Under the pieces are notes generated by a model. It was not told the origin of the DNA. It worked only from the letters and a program-made list of their open reading frames with translations, and ran no database searches. Shown one piece after another: positions 47,036 through 58,599 of a stretch of 64,000 nucleotides of DNA. Numbering within the stretch: the first letter of the stretch is position 1; the number at the start of each line of letters is the position of its first letter. Source of the stretch: Bolinopsis microptera. Lineage: Eukaryota; Ctenophora; Tentaculata; Lobata; Bolinopsidae. The stretch is taken from assembly GCF_026151205.1 (NCBI RefSeq), contig NC_087077.1, forward strand, positions 620,001 through 684,000, in the 5' to 3' direction. The position numbers and the translations under genes were made by a program.

Positions 47036-47125
47036 CATGTGTCCTACGCGTACTGCGTGACGCCTTGTTTCATCAACGCGCGCTACTGCAAGCGAGAGGG
47101 CTCTGGTTAGAGCAAATTCTAGCCC
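47036..47125. repeat. Dispersed repeat, first copy
   Basis: Shares ACGCGTACTGC, GCCTTGTTTCA and GCTACTGCAAGCGAGAGGGC...GGTTAGAGCAA with 47502-47605, same orientation. Confidence 0.75.
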
Positions 47126-47501
47126 CCCGACACCATAAGAAATCTGCCCTTGCCTCAATCCTCATACTGTGTTGTATTAATGCAACACAGTTTTTAAGTG
47201 AATTTTAATTGAATTTTCATTGGTTTATGTATACGTTGTATATACCAGATACCTTCAGCTACCGCGCGTGCGCGCGAAAAAGTTATACAACATGTGTCAA
47301 CTCTTTTTTGTAATTAATGAAATTTTAAATAACTTAAGCTTAATTTTTTTGATATTTTGACATTGAAATTTTATTTCATTTGCATTTGTCATTATATTAG
47401 TGACGATTTATTAAACGATCTGTAAAAAATTTAAAAATGCGCGCAGCTTATATATATATTAATCACAAATAAAGATTATAACGGGCCCGCGGTTCACATA
47501 G

Positions 47502-47605
47502 CATGTGCTAACGCGTACTGCGGTGACGCGCCTTGTTTCACAATTAGCCGGGCGGTCGCAGCGCTACTGCAAGCGAGAGGGCTCTGGTTAGAGCAAGGGC
47601 CCGCG
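47502..47605. repeat. Dispersed repeat, second copy
   Basis: As the copy at 47036-47125 but with added G/C stretches (CGGTGACGCGCC, AGCCGGGCGGTCGCAGCG) and flanked by GGGCCCGCG on both sides. Confidence 0.75.
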
Positions 47606-50173
47606 CATTGTTAATTAAAAGTTTTTTAGTTTTGAGTAAACATATTTAATTTTGTAATACTTTGTTTTATTGATTGACGATGTCAATCCGTCGAGATTGT
47701 TGTTCTGCGAAGCAACGACGACGGATTCGATGCGAAGCAAGAATGCTAGTTCGCGCGGCGCTCGAAGCGGCGAAGTCCCTCCAACTTGTTTTAGTAATTT
47801 TTAATTTTGTTAAACATAATAATTTGACCAAAGATCGACTGGTTAGAAAATTTATTATTCAATTAATCAATTAATAAATGATCAAACAGCAATTTTAATA
47901 TTTTTCAGGTAGCGCCGCGCATATTCGAGTACTTTTGTTTGGCACCTTACGAATCGAGCGCTTGTTAGGCTTTTGGAGAGATTTCTCGTTCCCTTTGCTG
48001 AGATAATACTGCTGTGCTGACTATCTGCCTGCCCTTAGTTCATTTAACTATTCATGTATGTAACTGTGTTGTAATTCATCAAGTACATGTGCTTGTCAAA
48101 GCAGATGTAGGAAGAAAACAATATATGTGAAATGTACATTGCTCATTCTTGGAATTTCACATTCTAGGTCGACTTAAATGGGAATCAGCTTTGTGCGAAT
48201 TATCGACAATTTCGAGCGACAAATTAAGAAATACAAACTTTTTAAGGAATACAAATTTCCAGTGGTCTTACAATATTTCCCTGTCATTTTAAATTTGTTG
48301 GACCATTTTAGTGATACAATCATCCTGTGGTGTTGCAAACTGACAACCTTGCTTTCAACTAACTGTTTGCCTTTGCCCTTCTGACTCCAGAAAAGGACTT
48401 GAAGGTAGCAGTTCGTCATCCGATCATATTAAGACGATAACAATTTCACATCACGCTGCACAGTCAGTGAGTTTAATCCGAATCACGGCCTGTCTGAACC
48501 CAATTGTTTTAGTTGACTACCGACGCAAGTTGCCATAGATCTAAAACATAAGAGTTTACAATATAATTAAACAGATTCCTCCAGCTGGTACGCATTTGCT
48601 AGGTAACATGAGTGTAGCTTCCTTTCCTCCGTCATAGTTTCCCTATCATACGTTTAATTATTCGGCAGATGCTAGTTTAATCTGCAGGTATTCCAGGGAT
48701 CGATAAATCTTGGTAAGGTCTGAGTTTGCGCTGGCTTATTCCCTCAATGCTTTGCTGTGCGAGCATAGCTTCTCATCTTCGCCTATATAGTGTAAATCAC
48801 ATGCATCAGCGTTTTATTTTCTATTTGGTTTGATCTAGTTGGGATTTCTAAGTCCTTTAGATTGTGCTGCTTTAGCCGTAGAATGTCTTAGATTAGATTA
48901 ATATAAGAATAATGACATAAACATCATCACTAGTTTTAAACATTCTTCCTAATTTCTTCGCCATCAGAACTGTGAACATCTCACAGCCTTCGTCTTAGAA
49001 AACAAACAAATTTTAACATAAATGTCTAAAAAATAACTTATTTGCGTAAACGGAACAGGGTTTAAATCAAGAACACTTACATCATCCAAATTGGTCATTC
49101 AAACAATATATCTAATCAAGCAATGGTCATTGTCTAGCTATAAGGTTAGACAATATACGAATATTACAGGCTCATGTCATCAGAACAGACGACAACTTCC
49201 TGTTTTTTCTTCTATATTAGTTACTCATATCTCTTGTACAGACTTTTTTACAAGGACATTGACAAATGATACTCACATTAGGCATTCATTATTGCATCTA
49301 AATTATTTCACTTGCATTAGGCTTAGAAATTTATTCTCTGGTCAACAGATTTCAAATGTTTAATTAATTTGTAGTATGACAGTAAGGTATATAAGAAGTT
49401 ATTTAATTTTGCTTGGGCTATTATATTGACTAGGTATTGAGGTTTAATGATGATATGGAATTTGAATTCTATATAAATTTACACTATGTGGTTGGGGCAT
49501 TTTGCATAGTAAATATGGTTACTACTCATATATATCATATTATTTGATTGGTATTCGATTTCTGATTATTTCTCTAGGAATATGATTATTATATCTCAAT
49601 TTGGCTTTAGGTAGGGTGCCCCGCTAAAAGAACTGGATTCTTCCAGGAAGCATCCCGTGCACAGAGCTTGGTCTACATATATATTAAATTATTAACCATT
49701 CATTCTGTATGTGCACGAAAATTTATTTCAAAAAAAAAAAAATCAATAGTAATTTACATCCGTACGAACACAAAATTTGCCAAATTCGCTGTGCAAACTC
49801 TTCGTTTTTGGACATGACTTAATTTCCTTCTTGTTAAATTTACAGCGAACTGGCTAATTAGTCGCAGTCTAAAGAAACTATTATAAATCTTAGTACTCCT
49901 CTAGATAACACGTTGTCAGTAACTTGGAAGAAAATTAACAGAATCAAATGTTAAAATTCACATTTTCTCTATATTTTACTCGAACCGGCTTAATTTTTAA
50001 ATGGTACCTTTCCGAAAGTACATTTGATCCGCTAGTTGGGACCATGTTGTATCAATGCAATTATATTTTAAAAAAGATTCAATGAAAAATCATGTAATAT
50101 CATGCTTATTTTCATTCTAGCACTGTTTATTAAATCATTTACCAAGATGTCTGAGCGTACATGAAATGTTAAG
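47606..50173. other. Spacer upstream of the USP gene
   Basis: 2.6 kb with no recognisable exon. At 47670-47775 is a repeat related to the 58.6-60.3 kb nest (GATGTCAATCC; GAAGCAAGAATGCTAGTT appears inverted near 58920). The rest is A+T-rich unique sequence. ORFs at 48178-48419, 49091-49363 and 50068-50271 look like chance. Confidence 0.5.
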
Positions 50174-53100
50174 ATGCCGAGCATCGACTCAGCATTGTTT
50201 AATCTCTTGGGATCTTCTTCTACCCTCGATAACCACACTCCTTCACGCCTCCTAACTGAACGGTGAGTCAAATGCCATGCAATTTAAATTAGTTAGTAAT
50301 TTGTGGGAGCAAACACCATGCTAAATGATAGCGAGGTATGCTTGATTAGAAATATGCTGTACTATATATCTTCCGATTTGATGTTGCAGCCTTGCCGGGC
50401 TCCTTGGTACCAGACATTTATTATATCATGTATGAACGAACGGTCGTTCACTGTGTCAACAAATTATCTACACCAATAAGTTGCATGTTTGTTTAACCTT
50501 TCCTAAAACGAATCGTTATGATCAGCTTACACTACCACATTTCAATTGTTTGCCACTGGCACGTGATCTACGTTTGTGTGGTGGAGTGTGCACTTAACCA
50601 ATTGTTTTGTCAGTATCGAGTTTGTTGCCCCAACGAAGAAGGACAGTTACATGGAACAACTCCGACTCAAATACAAACCAATCAACGGAATAGATAAATC
50701 CTCCGTTATCCCTCAGACTAAGTATGGATGATTTGTTAATTGTGTACAGGAAATTTTCTTTTTATGATAAATAAGGATTTAAAGAGCTGCTGTGTAAAAC
50801 TAGACCTTGGTTTCTTAGAGTACAGTGTTTCTTACATTGTTCGTACATTGTTCATTGTATAATGTATATTGTATATGCCAAAAGTGTTCACAATTTCTGG
50901 TTCTAACAACACTTTATAATTTAATCTCCGCTCCCTTGTGTTTATCTACTAAACTAACAAACCACACCCAGGAGTCTACAGAATGAGCTCTATAACAAAG
51001 ACAGAGTAGAGTTGAGGTGGAGACAGAAGCGGAGTGTGGGTTGCGGGCTGGTTAATCCTGCTAACACTTGTTATCTCAACTCAACATTACAGTGTCTTCT
51101 CTACACTCCTCCTCTTATTAACTATCTACTTACTGATCACAAGAAACATTGTGAGTACCTGGAATAAATCTCTTTCTGCTGGAATTTACTAGAATGTTCC
51201 TGATAGAATTTGTTTGCTAGAATTTTCCTCATCTGCAAGAGAGTGCACTTGATTGTTATTTTACTATTTACTGTTCACCACCATAGCTGGAAATCATCAG
51301 CGTTATTTAAAAAATTCAACCTCATCCTTTATTCGTCCATTAACGGATCTGTTACAAATGTAAAACGTTACATAAACTTAAATATAATTGAAAGGTCGCT
51401 CGGGGGGATTCTGCGTTAGCTGCAGTTTACTACAACTCTACAACACAGTGAATAATTCTAGTGGAGGAGCTTGTCGTCCTTCCTCCTTTATACACCACCT
51501 TAAAAGTAAGTTCACACTTGCCCTTATATTTATGTTGGACATTTTCCTGGCAGATTTTTATCGTAGTCAGAAATTTATACTTTCTGTGTTTGGATACAAC
51601 GTGGAATACTAGATACTAGAAAGTGACCATTAATTTTAATAATGTAATGTATGCCTTTTTTGTGTTTTGATTTTCTGGTAATCGAGTTAGGATATAGGTT
51701 TATTTATTTATTTATTCATATTAATTTATTATATAAAATAGAGATTCTGGATTTTTACTGTAATTAGTTCTGTTTATTAAAAATCTATTTCTTTCAGTGA
51801 TAGCAAAACACTTCTGTTTTGGTCGACAAGAAGACGCGCACGAGTTTTTAATACACCTCCGAGATAAAATGATACAACATTTCCTAAATTCCCATCCCAA
51901 GTACGTTATACATAATAAATCTCATGATACTACCCACAACTCATTTCACAGAGTCAAAATAAAACTCATCATATATAGAAATATCTTATATTACCATAAG
52001 ATAACAGATGTAGAATCTCATGAGATAACAGATGTACAATCTCATGAGATAACAGATGTACAATCTCATGAGATAACAGATGTAGAATCTCATGAGATAA
52101 CAGATGTACAATCTCATGAGATAACAGATGTACAATCTCATGAGATAACAGATGTACAATCTCATGAGATAACAGATGTACAATCTCATGAGATAACAGA
52201 TGTACAATCTCATGAGATAACAGATGTACAATCTCATGAGATAACAGATGTACAATCTCATGAGATAACAGATGTACAATCTCATGAGATAACAGATGTA
52301 CAATTTCAGGGTAGATAACACCAGAAAAGACACCACACCAACACACGCGGTGTTTGGTGGTAAGCTCGTCTCCACAGTAACCTGCACCCAGTGTAACCAT
52401 CAGAGCAACACTAACGAGTGTTTTCTCGAGCTGGGACTTGATGTTCGGGTAAGTTGTTTGGTTGTTTGTAGCTTATTTTACTTGTTAGGAGGAGAATTTA
52501 ACTTGTTCAATTATTGGTTGTGAGGAGTATTGGTGTGTATTTAGTGTGTGTTGGACCCCCCCCCCCCCCCCCCCCCCAGCTACACATTTGGCCCTTCGAT
52601 CATAATTTATTCATGTTTATAATTGTCTATCCTGGAATAAAACATTAAACACAATGTCTATCATTGTAAATATGGTCTGTCATTTCAGCACAGTGAATCG
52701 ATTCAGCAGTCCTTCAACAAGCTTTGCAAAAGAGAGACCTTAAGTGGAGCTAACTCTTACAAATGTGAAAAGTAAGGGGACAAAATTACTTTTTAACCTA
52801 TTTTTGAGAAGATATTTGTTATTGTTTTGCTGACTCGTTGAATCTAAATTTAACCGTTTTAGTAAAATATGAGGTATTAAGTTGTATAAATAGTGATTAT
52901 ATTACCGTGCTTACTGCAGTGTTGTATTGATAAGGGAGTTAACGTTACACTGCCAAAATATCTTAAAAATTACTAATTAATGACAGAAAAGTGAACGCCT
53001 TTCTCCCTTGAGAATTACCTGACAGGCTTGTTTGTATTGTACCTCCACCTCAATTAAATTTTATAATTTGAATGATCAGTGTTAGATAATATACATGAGT

Positions 53101-55295
53101 AAGTGAACAGGAAACTCAAAAGGCAGGCCTGTTCACAATCTTAGCACAAATATTGCGGATTAGCGGATTGCAGCTCTAACATTCAACAAACATCGTATCT
53201 CTAAAAACAAAGGGAAAAAATTAAAATGAAGAACTAAAATTGAATAACAGCTGTTTCACTGACTTAATCTTTCAGATGTAAAAGAACGGTTATAGCCACC
53301 AAGCAGTTTAAAATAGCCGAAACGCCCAATGTCTTGGTTCTGCACTTGAAGAGATTTCAATTTGGAGGATTCACGGGGAAACTTAAAAATCAGATAACTT
53401 TTCCAGAACATCTAGACTTGGCAAACTGGACCAAACAAAAGGTATTTTTATCATTACTGTTTTTATTACATCAAATTCTATTTCAAGGTTAAGTTGTTGA
53501 TGGCACTAGATACAAGATATGTTTGAAAAGCCCGCTCACAGTTAAATTGAATTCCTAACTAAACCAATCTCAGGGTGCAACTACAAAGTATAATTTGTAT
53601 GCAGTTCTTGTGCATGCTGGTTCCTCGGCGCAATGTGGGCACTACTACTGTTTTGTCAAGTCTGCTTCAGGTAAATATGTTTTCGCTCTGTGCTTGTTTC
53701 CTACGTTGCCGCCAAAATTGTAGCGGGAAACATGGATCAAATTGCATTTTTAGAATAGCTAGAAGGCTGTTTGTCGGAGAAACACCGAGCATGACGTAAC
53801 ATTTTTTCAGGGTCGTGGCACTGTATGAACGATACAAGTGTGAATACTGTCAGTCTACAGAGAGTCCTTAACTCGGAAGCTTATCTTCTTTTTTATATCA
53901 GACACGAGGTGAGCCGGTCTCATTGTGACAAAGGAATGCGCTGATAACGTTACGCGCGAAATAGTCCCTTAGATACAGCTCCTATTTGACTTAGCACTCA
54001 GTGGCTCTAAACATCTGCGCGCACACATGTCCTCGTTGGGCGCGTTGTATATCTGTCTCTGCTTCACATGTGTCGCGGTTTGAGGTGTACATTGTATTTG
54101 GCTGGCAGTATGCCCGAAATTTACTGGGTTCGATTTTGATTGAATATTTTTGCAGGGCTCGATTAGCAATGGTGTAACAGCCGCAACGAACGGCCATTCT
54201 GTCTCTTCTCATTCAAACGGACAAACCTCTGTTGGACCTTCTAAAACAAATGGTATGTCACACTAGCTATTCTTATTTCATGTACATAATATGACACGCA
54301 TATATATATATCTTATATGTGTTATTATTGTTCAAGTTGGAGAGCTCCTTTGATAGAATGATAGCTCAATATCCATAATTTCAGGCAATCACAACTCGTT
54401 GAAGGTGAGACTGATGGAGTCAAACCCATTCTTTTCGGAATCTCCAAAGCAAACGAAATCCGGACTAAATTCGGGTCGACCGGTCAAGTTCAACTTGTCA
54501 GTCAACTCAAACAAAGTAAAAAACCCCTATCTCAACAAAACTGAGAAATCCAATGGAGCTGGATTTATTGGTCCCCTTCTCCCGAATGGATCAATGCGGT
54601 CAAACGGCACAGCCAGCAAGCACATTCCAACAAATGAAACTGGTCCTGTTCAACCTAATGCCGAAAAACAATCCCCAGCTTCAAACAAGACTGGCCAATC
54701 TGTGAACTCAAATGCGACAGAGAAACCGAATGAGAACTCCGACAAAACTGCCACCCCTAAAAAGCCTTCTTCAGTTATCAGTTGTGCAGCTTCTCTCTCC
54801 TCTCTTGATATTCTGAAAAACACGTACAAAGACGAGTCAGAGGAAGAAGCGCAGCTTCACAAACCTAACGCTCAACCTGCTCTCATCCTTAAGAAGAAGA
54901 AGTCAGGGGAGAAGAACAGTGTATTCGACAGACTGAAAGATGCTGCCGAGAAGAAAACACCCTCCTCTGGAAACGTGTTCGAGAGACTTGGCATGAAGTC
55001 GGGGATCAAAAGTTGGTCCGGGGAGGAGTCTAAGAACTTCAAAAAAGGTACTGAGAATTGGAAGTCAATCGAAAATCCTCACAAGAGGGTTAGAGATGAT
55101 TACGAAGAAGAATTAGATGAAGGCCGTGTTAAGAAAGTTAAACAACAGAAAAATAATAATTTTAGAGAGAAACACGATTTTCAGAAAGCTCACGATTTTA
55201 ACAAGAATCAGAAGCGGTGGGAAGAAAGGAAATCGTGGAAACAAAACGGCCAAGGTCCCAAATACTTCTGGAAGAACAAAAAGCACAAGGTGTAA
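50174..55295 (+). CDS. USP36/USP42-type ubiquitin-specific protease, 12 exons
   Basis: Cysteine protease that removes ubiquitin from substrates; human relatives act in nucleolus (USP36) and nucleus (USP42). Exons: 50174-50262, 50614-50721, 50972-51150, 51395-51505, 51798-51900, 52310-52448, 52689-52771, 53276-53441, 53574-53670, 53811-53908, 54156-54252, 54385-55295. Phases join to a 726-residue protein. Catalytic Cys99 lies in GLVNPANTCYLNST (the usual GNTCY is ANTCY here), the QEDAHEFL block in exon 5, His349 in CGHYYCFVKS and Asp366 in WHCMND. CxxC pairs CTQC and CEKC form the zinc ribbon. After the catalytic domain comes a long Ser/Asn-rich tail ending very Lys-rich (FWKNKKHKV), like the nucleolar tail of USP36. 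Start codon 50174 is the first in frame; an upstream ATG runs into a stop. Intron 5 holds a minisatellite that runs up to the exon 6 acceptor. Confidence 0.94.
51999..52309. repeat. 24-bp minisatellite in USP intron 5
   Basis: Thirteen copies of a 24-bp unit (core ATAACAGATGTACAATCTCA). The last copy changes ACAATCTCATG to ACAATTTCAGG, which is the acceptor of exon 6. The unit lacks stops in several frames, giving ORFs of 133-173 codons on both strands that are not genes. Confidence 0.95.
52558..52577. repeat. Poly-C tract in USP intron 6
   Basis: About 22 C in a row. Assembly length uncertain. Confidence 0.85.
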
Positions 55296-56167
55296 TTCAA
55301 AGAATCTGATGACATTCTTATTGTGGATAATTTTAGCGACTCTAAGCGAGCTACGATTTGTGTTTGCTGTACAGCTATGGATCGCTGGCGATAAAGTCGT
55401 TTGCTGCCATGCCCTAAATGAAGTTGAACATTGAGCTACGGACTTGAATCGAAACATTGGGAGCCGCAGTTTGATATATATGCACTCGGAAATGTGGCAA
55501 GCTTTTGCATGTTTTAGTGCTGAGAAGAGTTCTCAAATTATTCCTACTACTCTTGTTCAATCATTCGCAGAAGTGGTGAAAATATGTGGTAGTTTAACTG
55601 TTAGCTGCCCCTAGTTTCGTTTAATGATGAACGGTACGGACGAATGTTCACTGTTTAACTTTTTATTTGCTGTGAAGCAAATTTTAAACAGCAGACTTAA
55701 TGATCCCCCTCCAGGTTAAGTGATCGATTCTGGAGTTGATTTGTTTGATGAAAAAGGTACTTTTTCGTATTCTTTTTCGATGTGGTGGGTTTCTGAACTA
55801 TAGATTACAGCATGTCAGTGGTGATAAGTGATTCGAGAGTATATGGTTGATGGGTGTAATTTCTGTTCCGTTTTTCTTGAAATTTGAAATAACTAGATGA
55901 AAATGTATATTAAAATATAAGGAGTGGGATATGTTATGTATTTTTGTAATTTATTAAAACAGTTTGTTTCTTAAACGATGTATCAATAGCGCTCTGATTA
56001 TTGGTTTCAAAACGCCAACACAACGACCTTCAAGTCAAGCTTTGGGTAAATCTAAGTTCATCAAATATCCTCTTTCTTCACAAGATCGTCACCGGGCAGG
56101 CGATCAAATGTTCGACAGTATCACTGATCCTCTTCTTCGCACCTAGTTAAATCAAGTAGCACCACTA
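55296..56167. other. USP 3' UTR and spacer
   Basis: About 0.9 kb between the USP stop and the transposon. ATTAAA at about 55950 could act as a polyadenylation signal. No other feature recognised. Confidence 0.5.
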
Positions 56168-56173
56168 TTTGGA

Positions 56174-58314
56174 TGGGGGTAATGCAACGTCCATTAATGT
56201 CAGTATTTGAGATTTTTCCGAAACTGACATTGTCATTAATGGTCATTAATGGTCATAAATGGTCATAAGATATCTCAAATTTTGAAATATCTGGCAGTAG
56301 CCTTGACTAATTGAGGGGAGAAATTATGTTTCGTACGGAGATCAGCGGCTTAGGTCAATACAGATGAACGGATCAAAACAGCCAGTCAGAGCGAGCTGTC
56401 GAAGTTGGAGTACCCGCCAGTATTTTACTTCAACAAAACAGGATACTTTCCCATGCAGGACATCTGTCATGAGTTGAAAAAACTGGTTAACTGTCTCCAT
56501 TACCTCAGTACTAGATTCATCATAATGGCCGATTCTGATTCGATCGAGGACACGAAATTCACCCTAAACTGGGGGATGATTCTTAAACTCGCTACGGAAA
56601 GTGAAGAATTCAGAAACTCTGTATCCCTTACAACTCTGCAGCACTCTGATAGACAAAACCCGCAGTGTGCTGCAGAGCTAATGGCTACATGGGATGTTCT
56701 AAAACAAGCAGGATTTCTCGGCCTATCTTAAGGCCGGGTTTTTGCTCCTGGCAGCGTTTTATGACAAATCGCTGACTGTTTCAGAAAGAGCTGAAAATGC
56801 GTGGACTGTTTTCACGTTCTTCACTCTGTGGGGAGAACACTCGAAGAAATTCAATACCAGCGAGAACTTCATAACTAGAGAAAGCTTCAAAGACTTAATA
56901 ACCGCAGCTAACGGACTTGTCTTGTATTTTGTCGACTTGATTTGTAATCACCCCAAAGCACCAGTAGTACCGTGGTTTTTATCGTCTGATCAAAATGAAC
57001 AACTCTTCGCTCGAATTAGGGTTGGACGGCACTCCGGTAGACGCACACAAATCGACTCTACAAGAGTCCCTGTAGCCATGGGTCGTTACAACCGACTATT
57101 AGAGGTGGAGAATACGCTTGATGTTGAATGTGGTACAAGTGTTCATAAAACCGCTCATACCCGGGGGAAGACACTCTTTCGTTCTGAGTGGAGCAAACAT
57201 CCAGAGAAAAAGATTGCTGTTGATTTTGGATGTTCGGTCAAGATGAGTAACCTTATCCAAAGCTTAAAAAGAGGATCCAAGATTGGAGAGGAACTCTTTG
57301 TTTCCTCTTCTAGTTAAGGAAGTTCGTATCTTTCAGGTGATAATGGAAATGTTATTTCTTAAAGACGGCGGAGTCTCCAATTTCCACTCTCATATGGTAG
57401 TGAACAACAATCAGATGATGAATCAGACCATGAGAGTGAAGACAATTTTTCTGATTATGAGGACGAAGAGCTGGTTGATACCTCCACTAAGGTCAGAATT
57501 CGGGGGAAGGAGATAGACTATCGGTCTGCCGTGACCAAATATTGTAACCAAGGCAAGACCAACTTTGGTGCGAAAAGCCGAAGGAAAAGATTTTTTGGTC
57601 TTGCCTTGGATACAAGTATTGGGTTGTATCGCCCAGTCTGTAAAGGTTTAGCAGAATCAGAGCTATGCAACGCTCAATAGGTGCAAGTTGGTGGAACAAT
57701 AACTGGTATACTCATAACAGGCAAGGATGAAAAAAGAAGGCGCACGGTTGTGCAGGGCAAAGTGCTTTCTATATCTGTTAAGACATCTAAAGCATCACAA
57801 AGAAAAGGAAATGCTCGATCGGGAGAGAGAAGACCTGCGGTGGCGATCTGTATTGAGCACGATATGTCTTCCCAGTGTTGGGTGAAGACCCAGGATGGTT
57901 CAATAATAAGTTTAGATTGGGAGAACGTTCATCGGAATTAAATCTTGCTCGGTACCTTGATGCTTGATGTTATCATTGGTATAATTCTCTTTCTTGAATA
58001 GGGCTTAAATAGCGATCTTCATTAATTGTTATGGTATAATTGGGTTAGTTGTAATATGTGGTAATATCAGTGTTTGAGAAAGTTGTAAAATTAACTTTTC
58101 ATCCCCTTCCAAGACGTAAAGTACCGTCTACTTATTGTTAGTTAACTTTAGGTAGGTTCTAAGTGGTCCTCGTGTCCGTCCTTCTTGTTCCAGGAAGTGC
58201 GAAAAAAAAACATGACCATTAATGTCAGTATTTGAAATTTTGGCAAAACTGACATTGTCATTAATGGTCATTAATGGTCATTAATGGTCATTAATGGTCG
58301 TTGCATCACCCCCA
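56174..58314 (+). mobile_element. Decayed DNA transposon, 6-bp target duplication
   Basis: 2141-bp element bounded by TTTGGA at 56168-56173 and 58315-58320. Terminal repeats begin TGGGGGTAATGCAACG and end in the reverse complement of TGGGGGTGATGCAACG. Inside each end is a hairpin built on AATGTCAGT...ACTGACATT and a run of ATTAATGGTC repeats. It encodes the decayed protein at 56405-57941. A 6-bp duplication is uncommon among animal DNA transposons (Dada makes 6-7 bp); the superfamily is unassigned. Confidence 0.88.
56405..57941 (+). pseudogene. Transposase remnant in four open pieces
   Basis: Piece A (56405-56731) is in one frame. Pieces B (56742-57314), C (to 57677) and D (57681-57941) share a second frame and are separated by TAA at 57315 and TAG at 57678. 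B has SSDQNEQLFARIRVGRHSG, which resembles the conserved DQxE-F-RIR patch near the C-terminus of P/THAP-type transposases. C is acidic (SDDESDHESEDNFSDYEDEE) then basic; D resembles a C-terminal tail. The acceptor-like TTTCAG at about 57336 means an intron between B and C cannot be excluded. Family assignment is tentative; no DDE triad placed. Confidence 0.65.
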
Positions 58315-58599
58315 TTTGGATCGGTGTAGTCTTGATTAGTGCGGTCTTGGCAGTGCCAGTATAGTTTGCAAGCTCCAAGTCTATTCCAAATCTATGTTGA
58401 GCAAGGGGATCAAGGAATGCCTTTAATAACGTCTTTGGATCTGTCAGGTGAATTGAGTCTTGTACGACTGCGTATGCACTCACTACGCAGGCCTGGTTAT
58501 TTCCTCAACTTGCGACGTCCGCCAGAATCTCTGATTTTCAGACCCCCCCCATCTGAATTTCCAAACCACGTCCGGATTGTATGAGACCAAATGAAGGTA

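Noticed and set aside
51969..52400. Open frames of 133-173 codons on both strands over the 24-bp repeat
   Set aside because: The repeat period is a multiple of three without stops, so frames stay open by default; the region is an intron.
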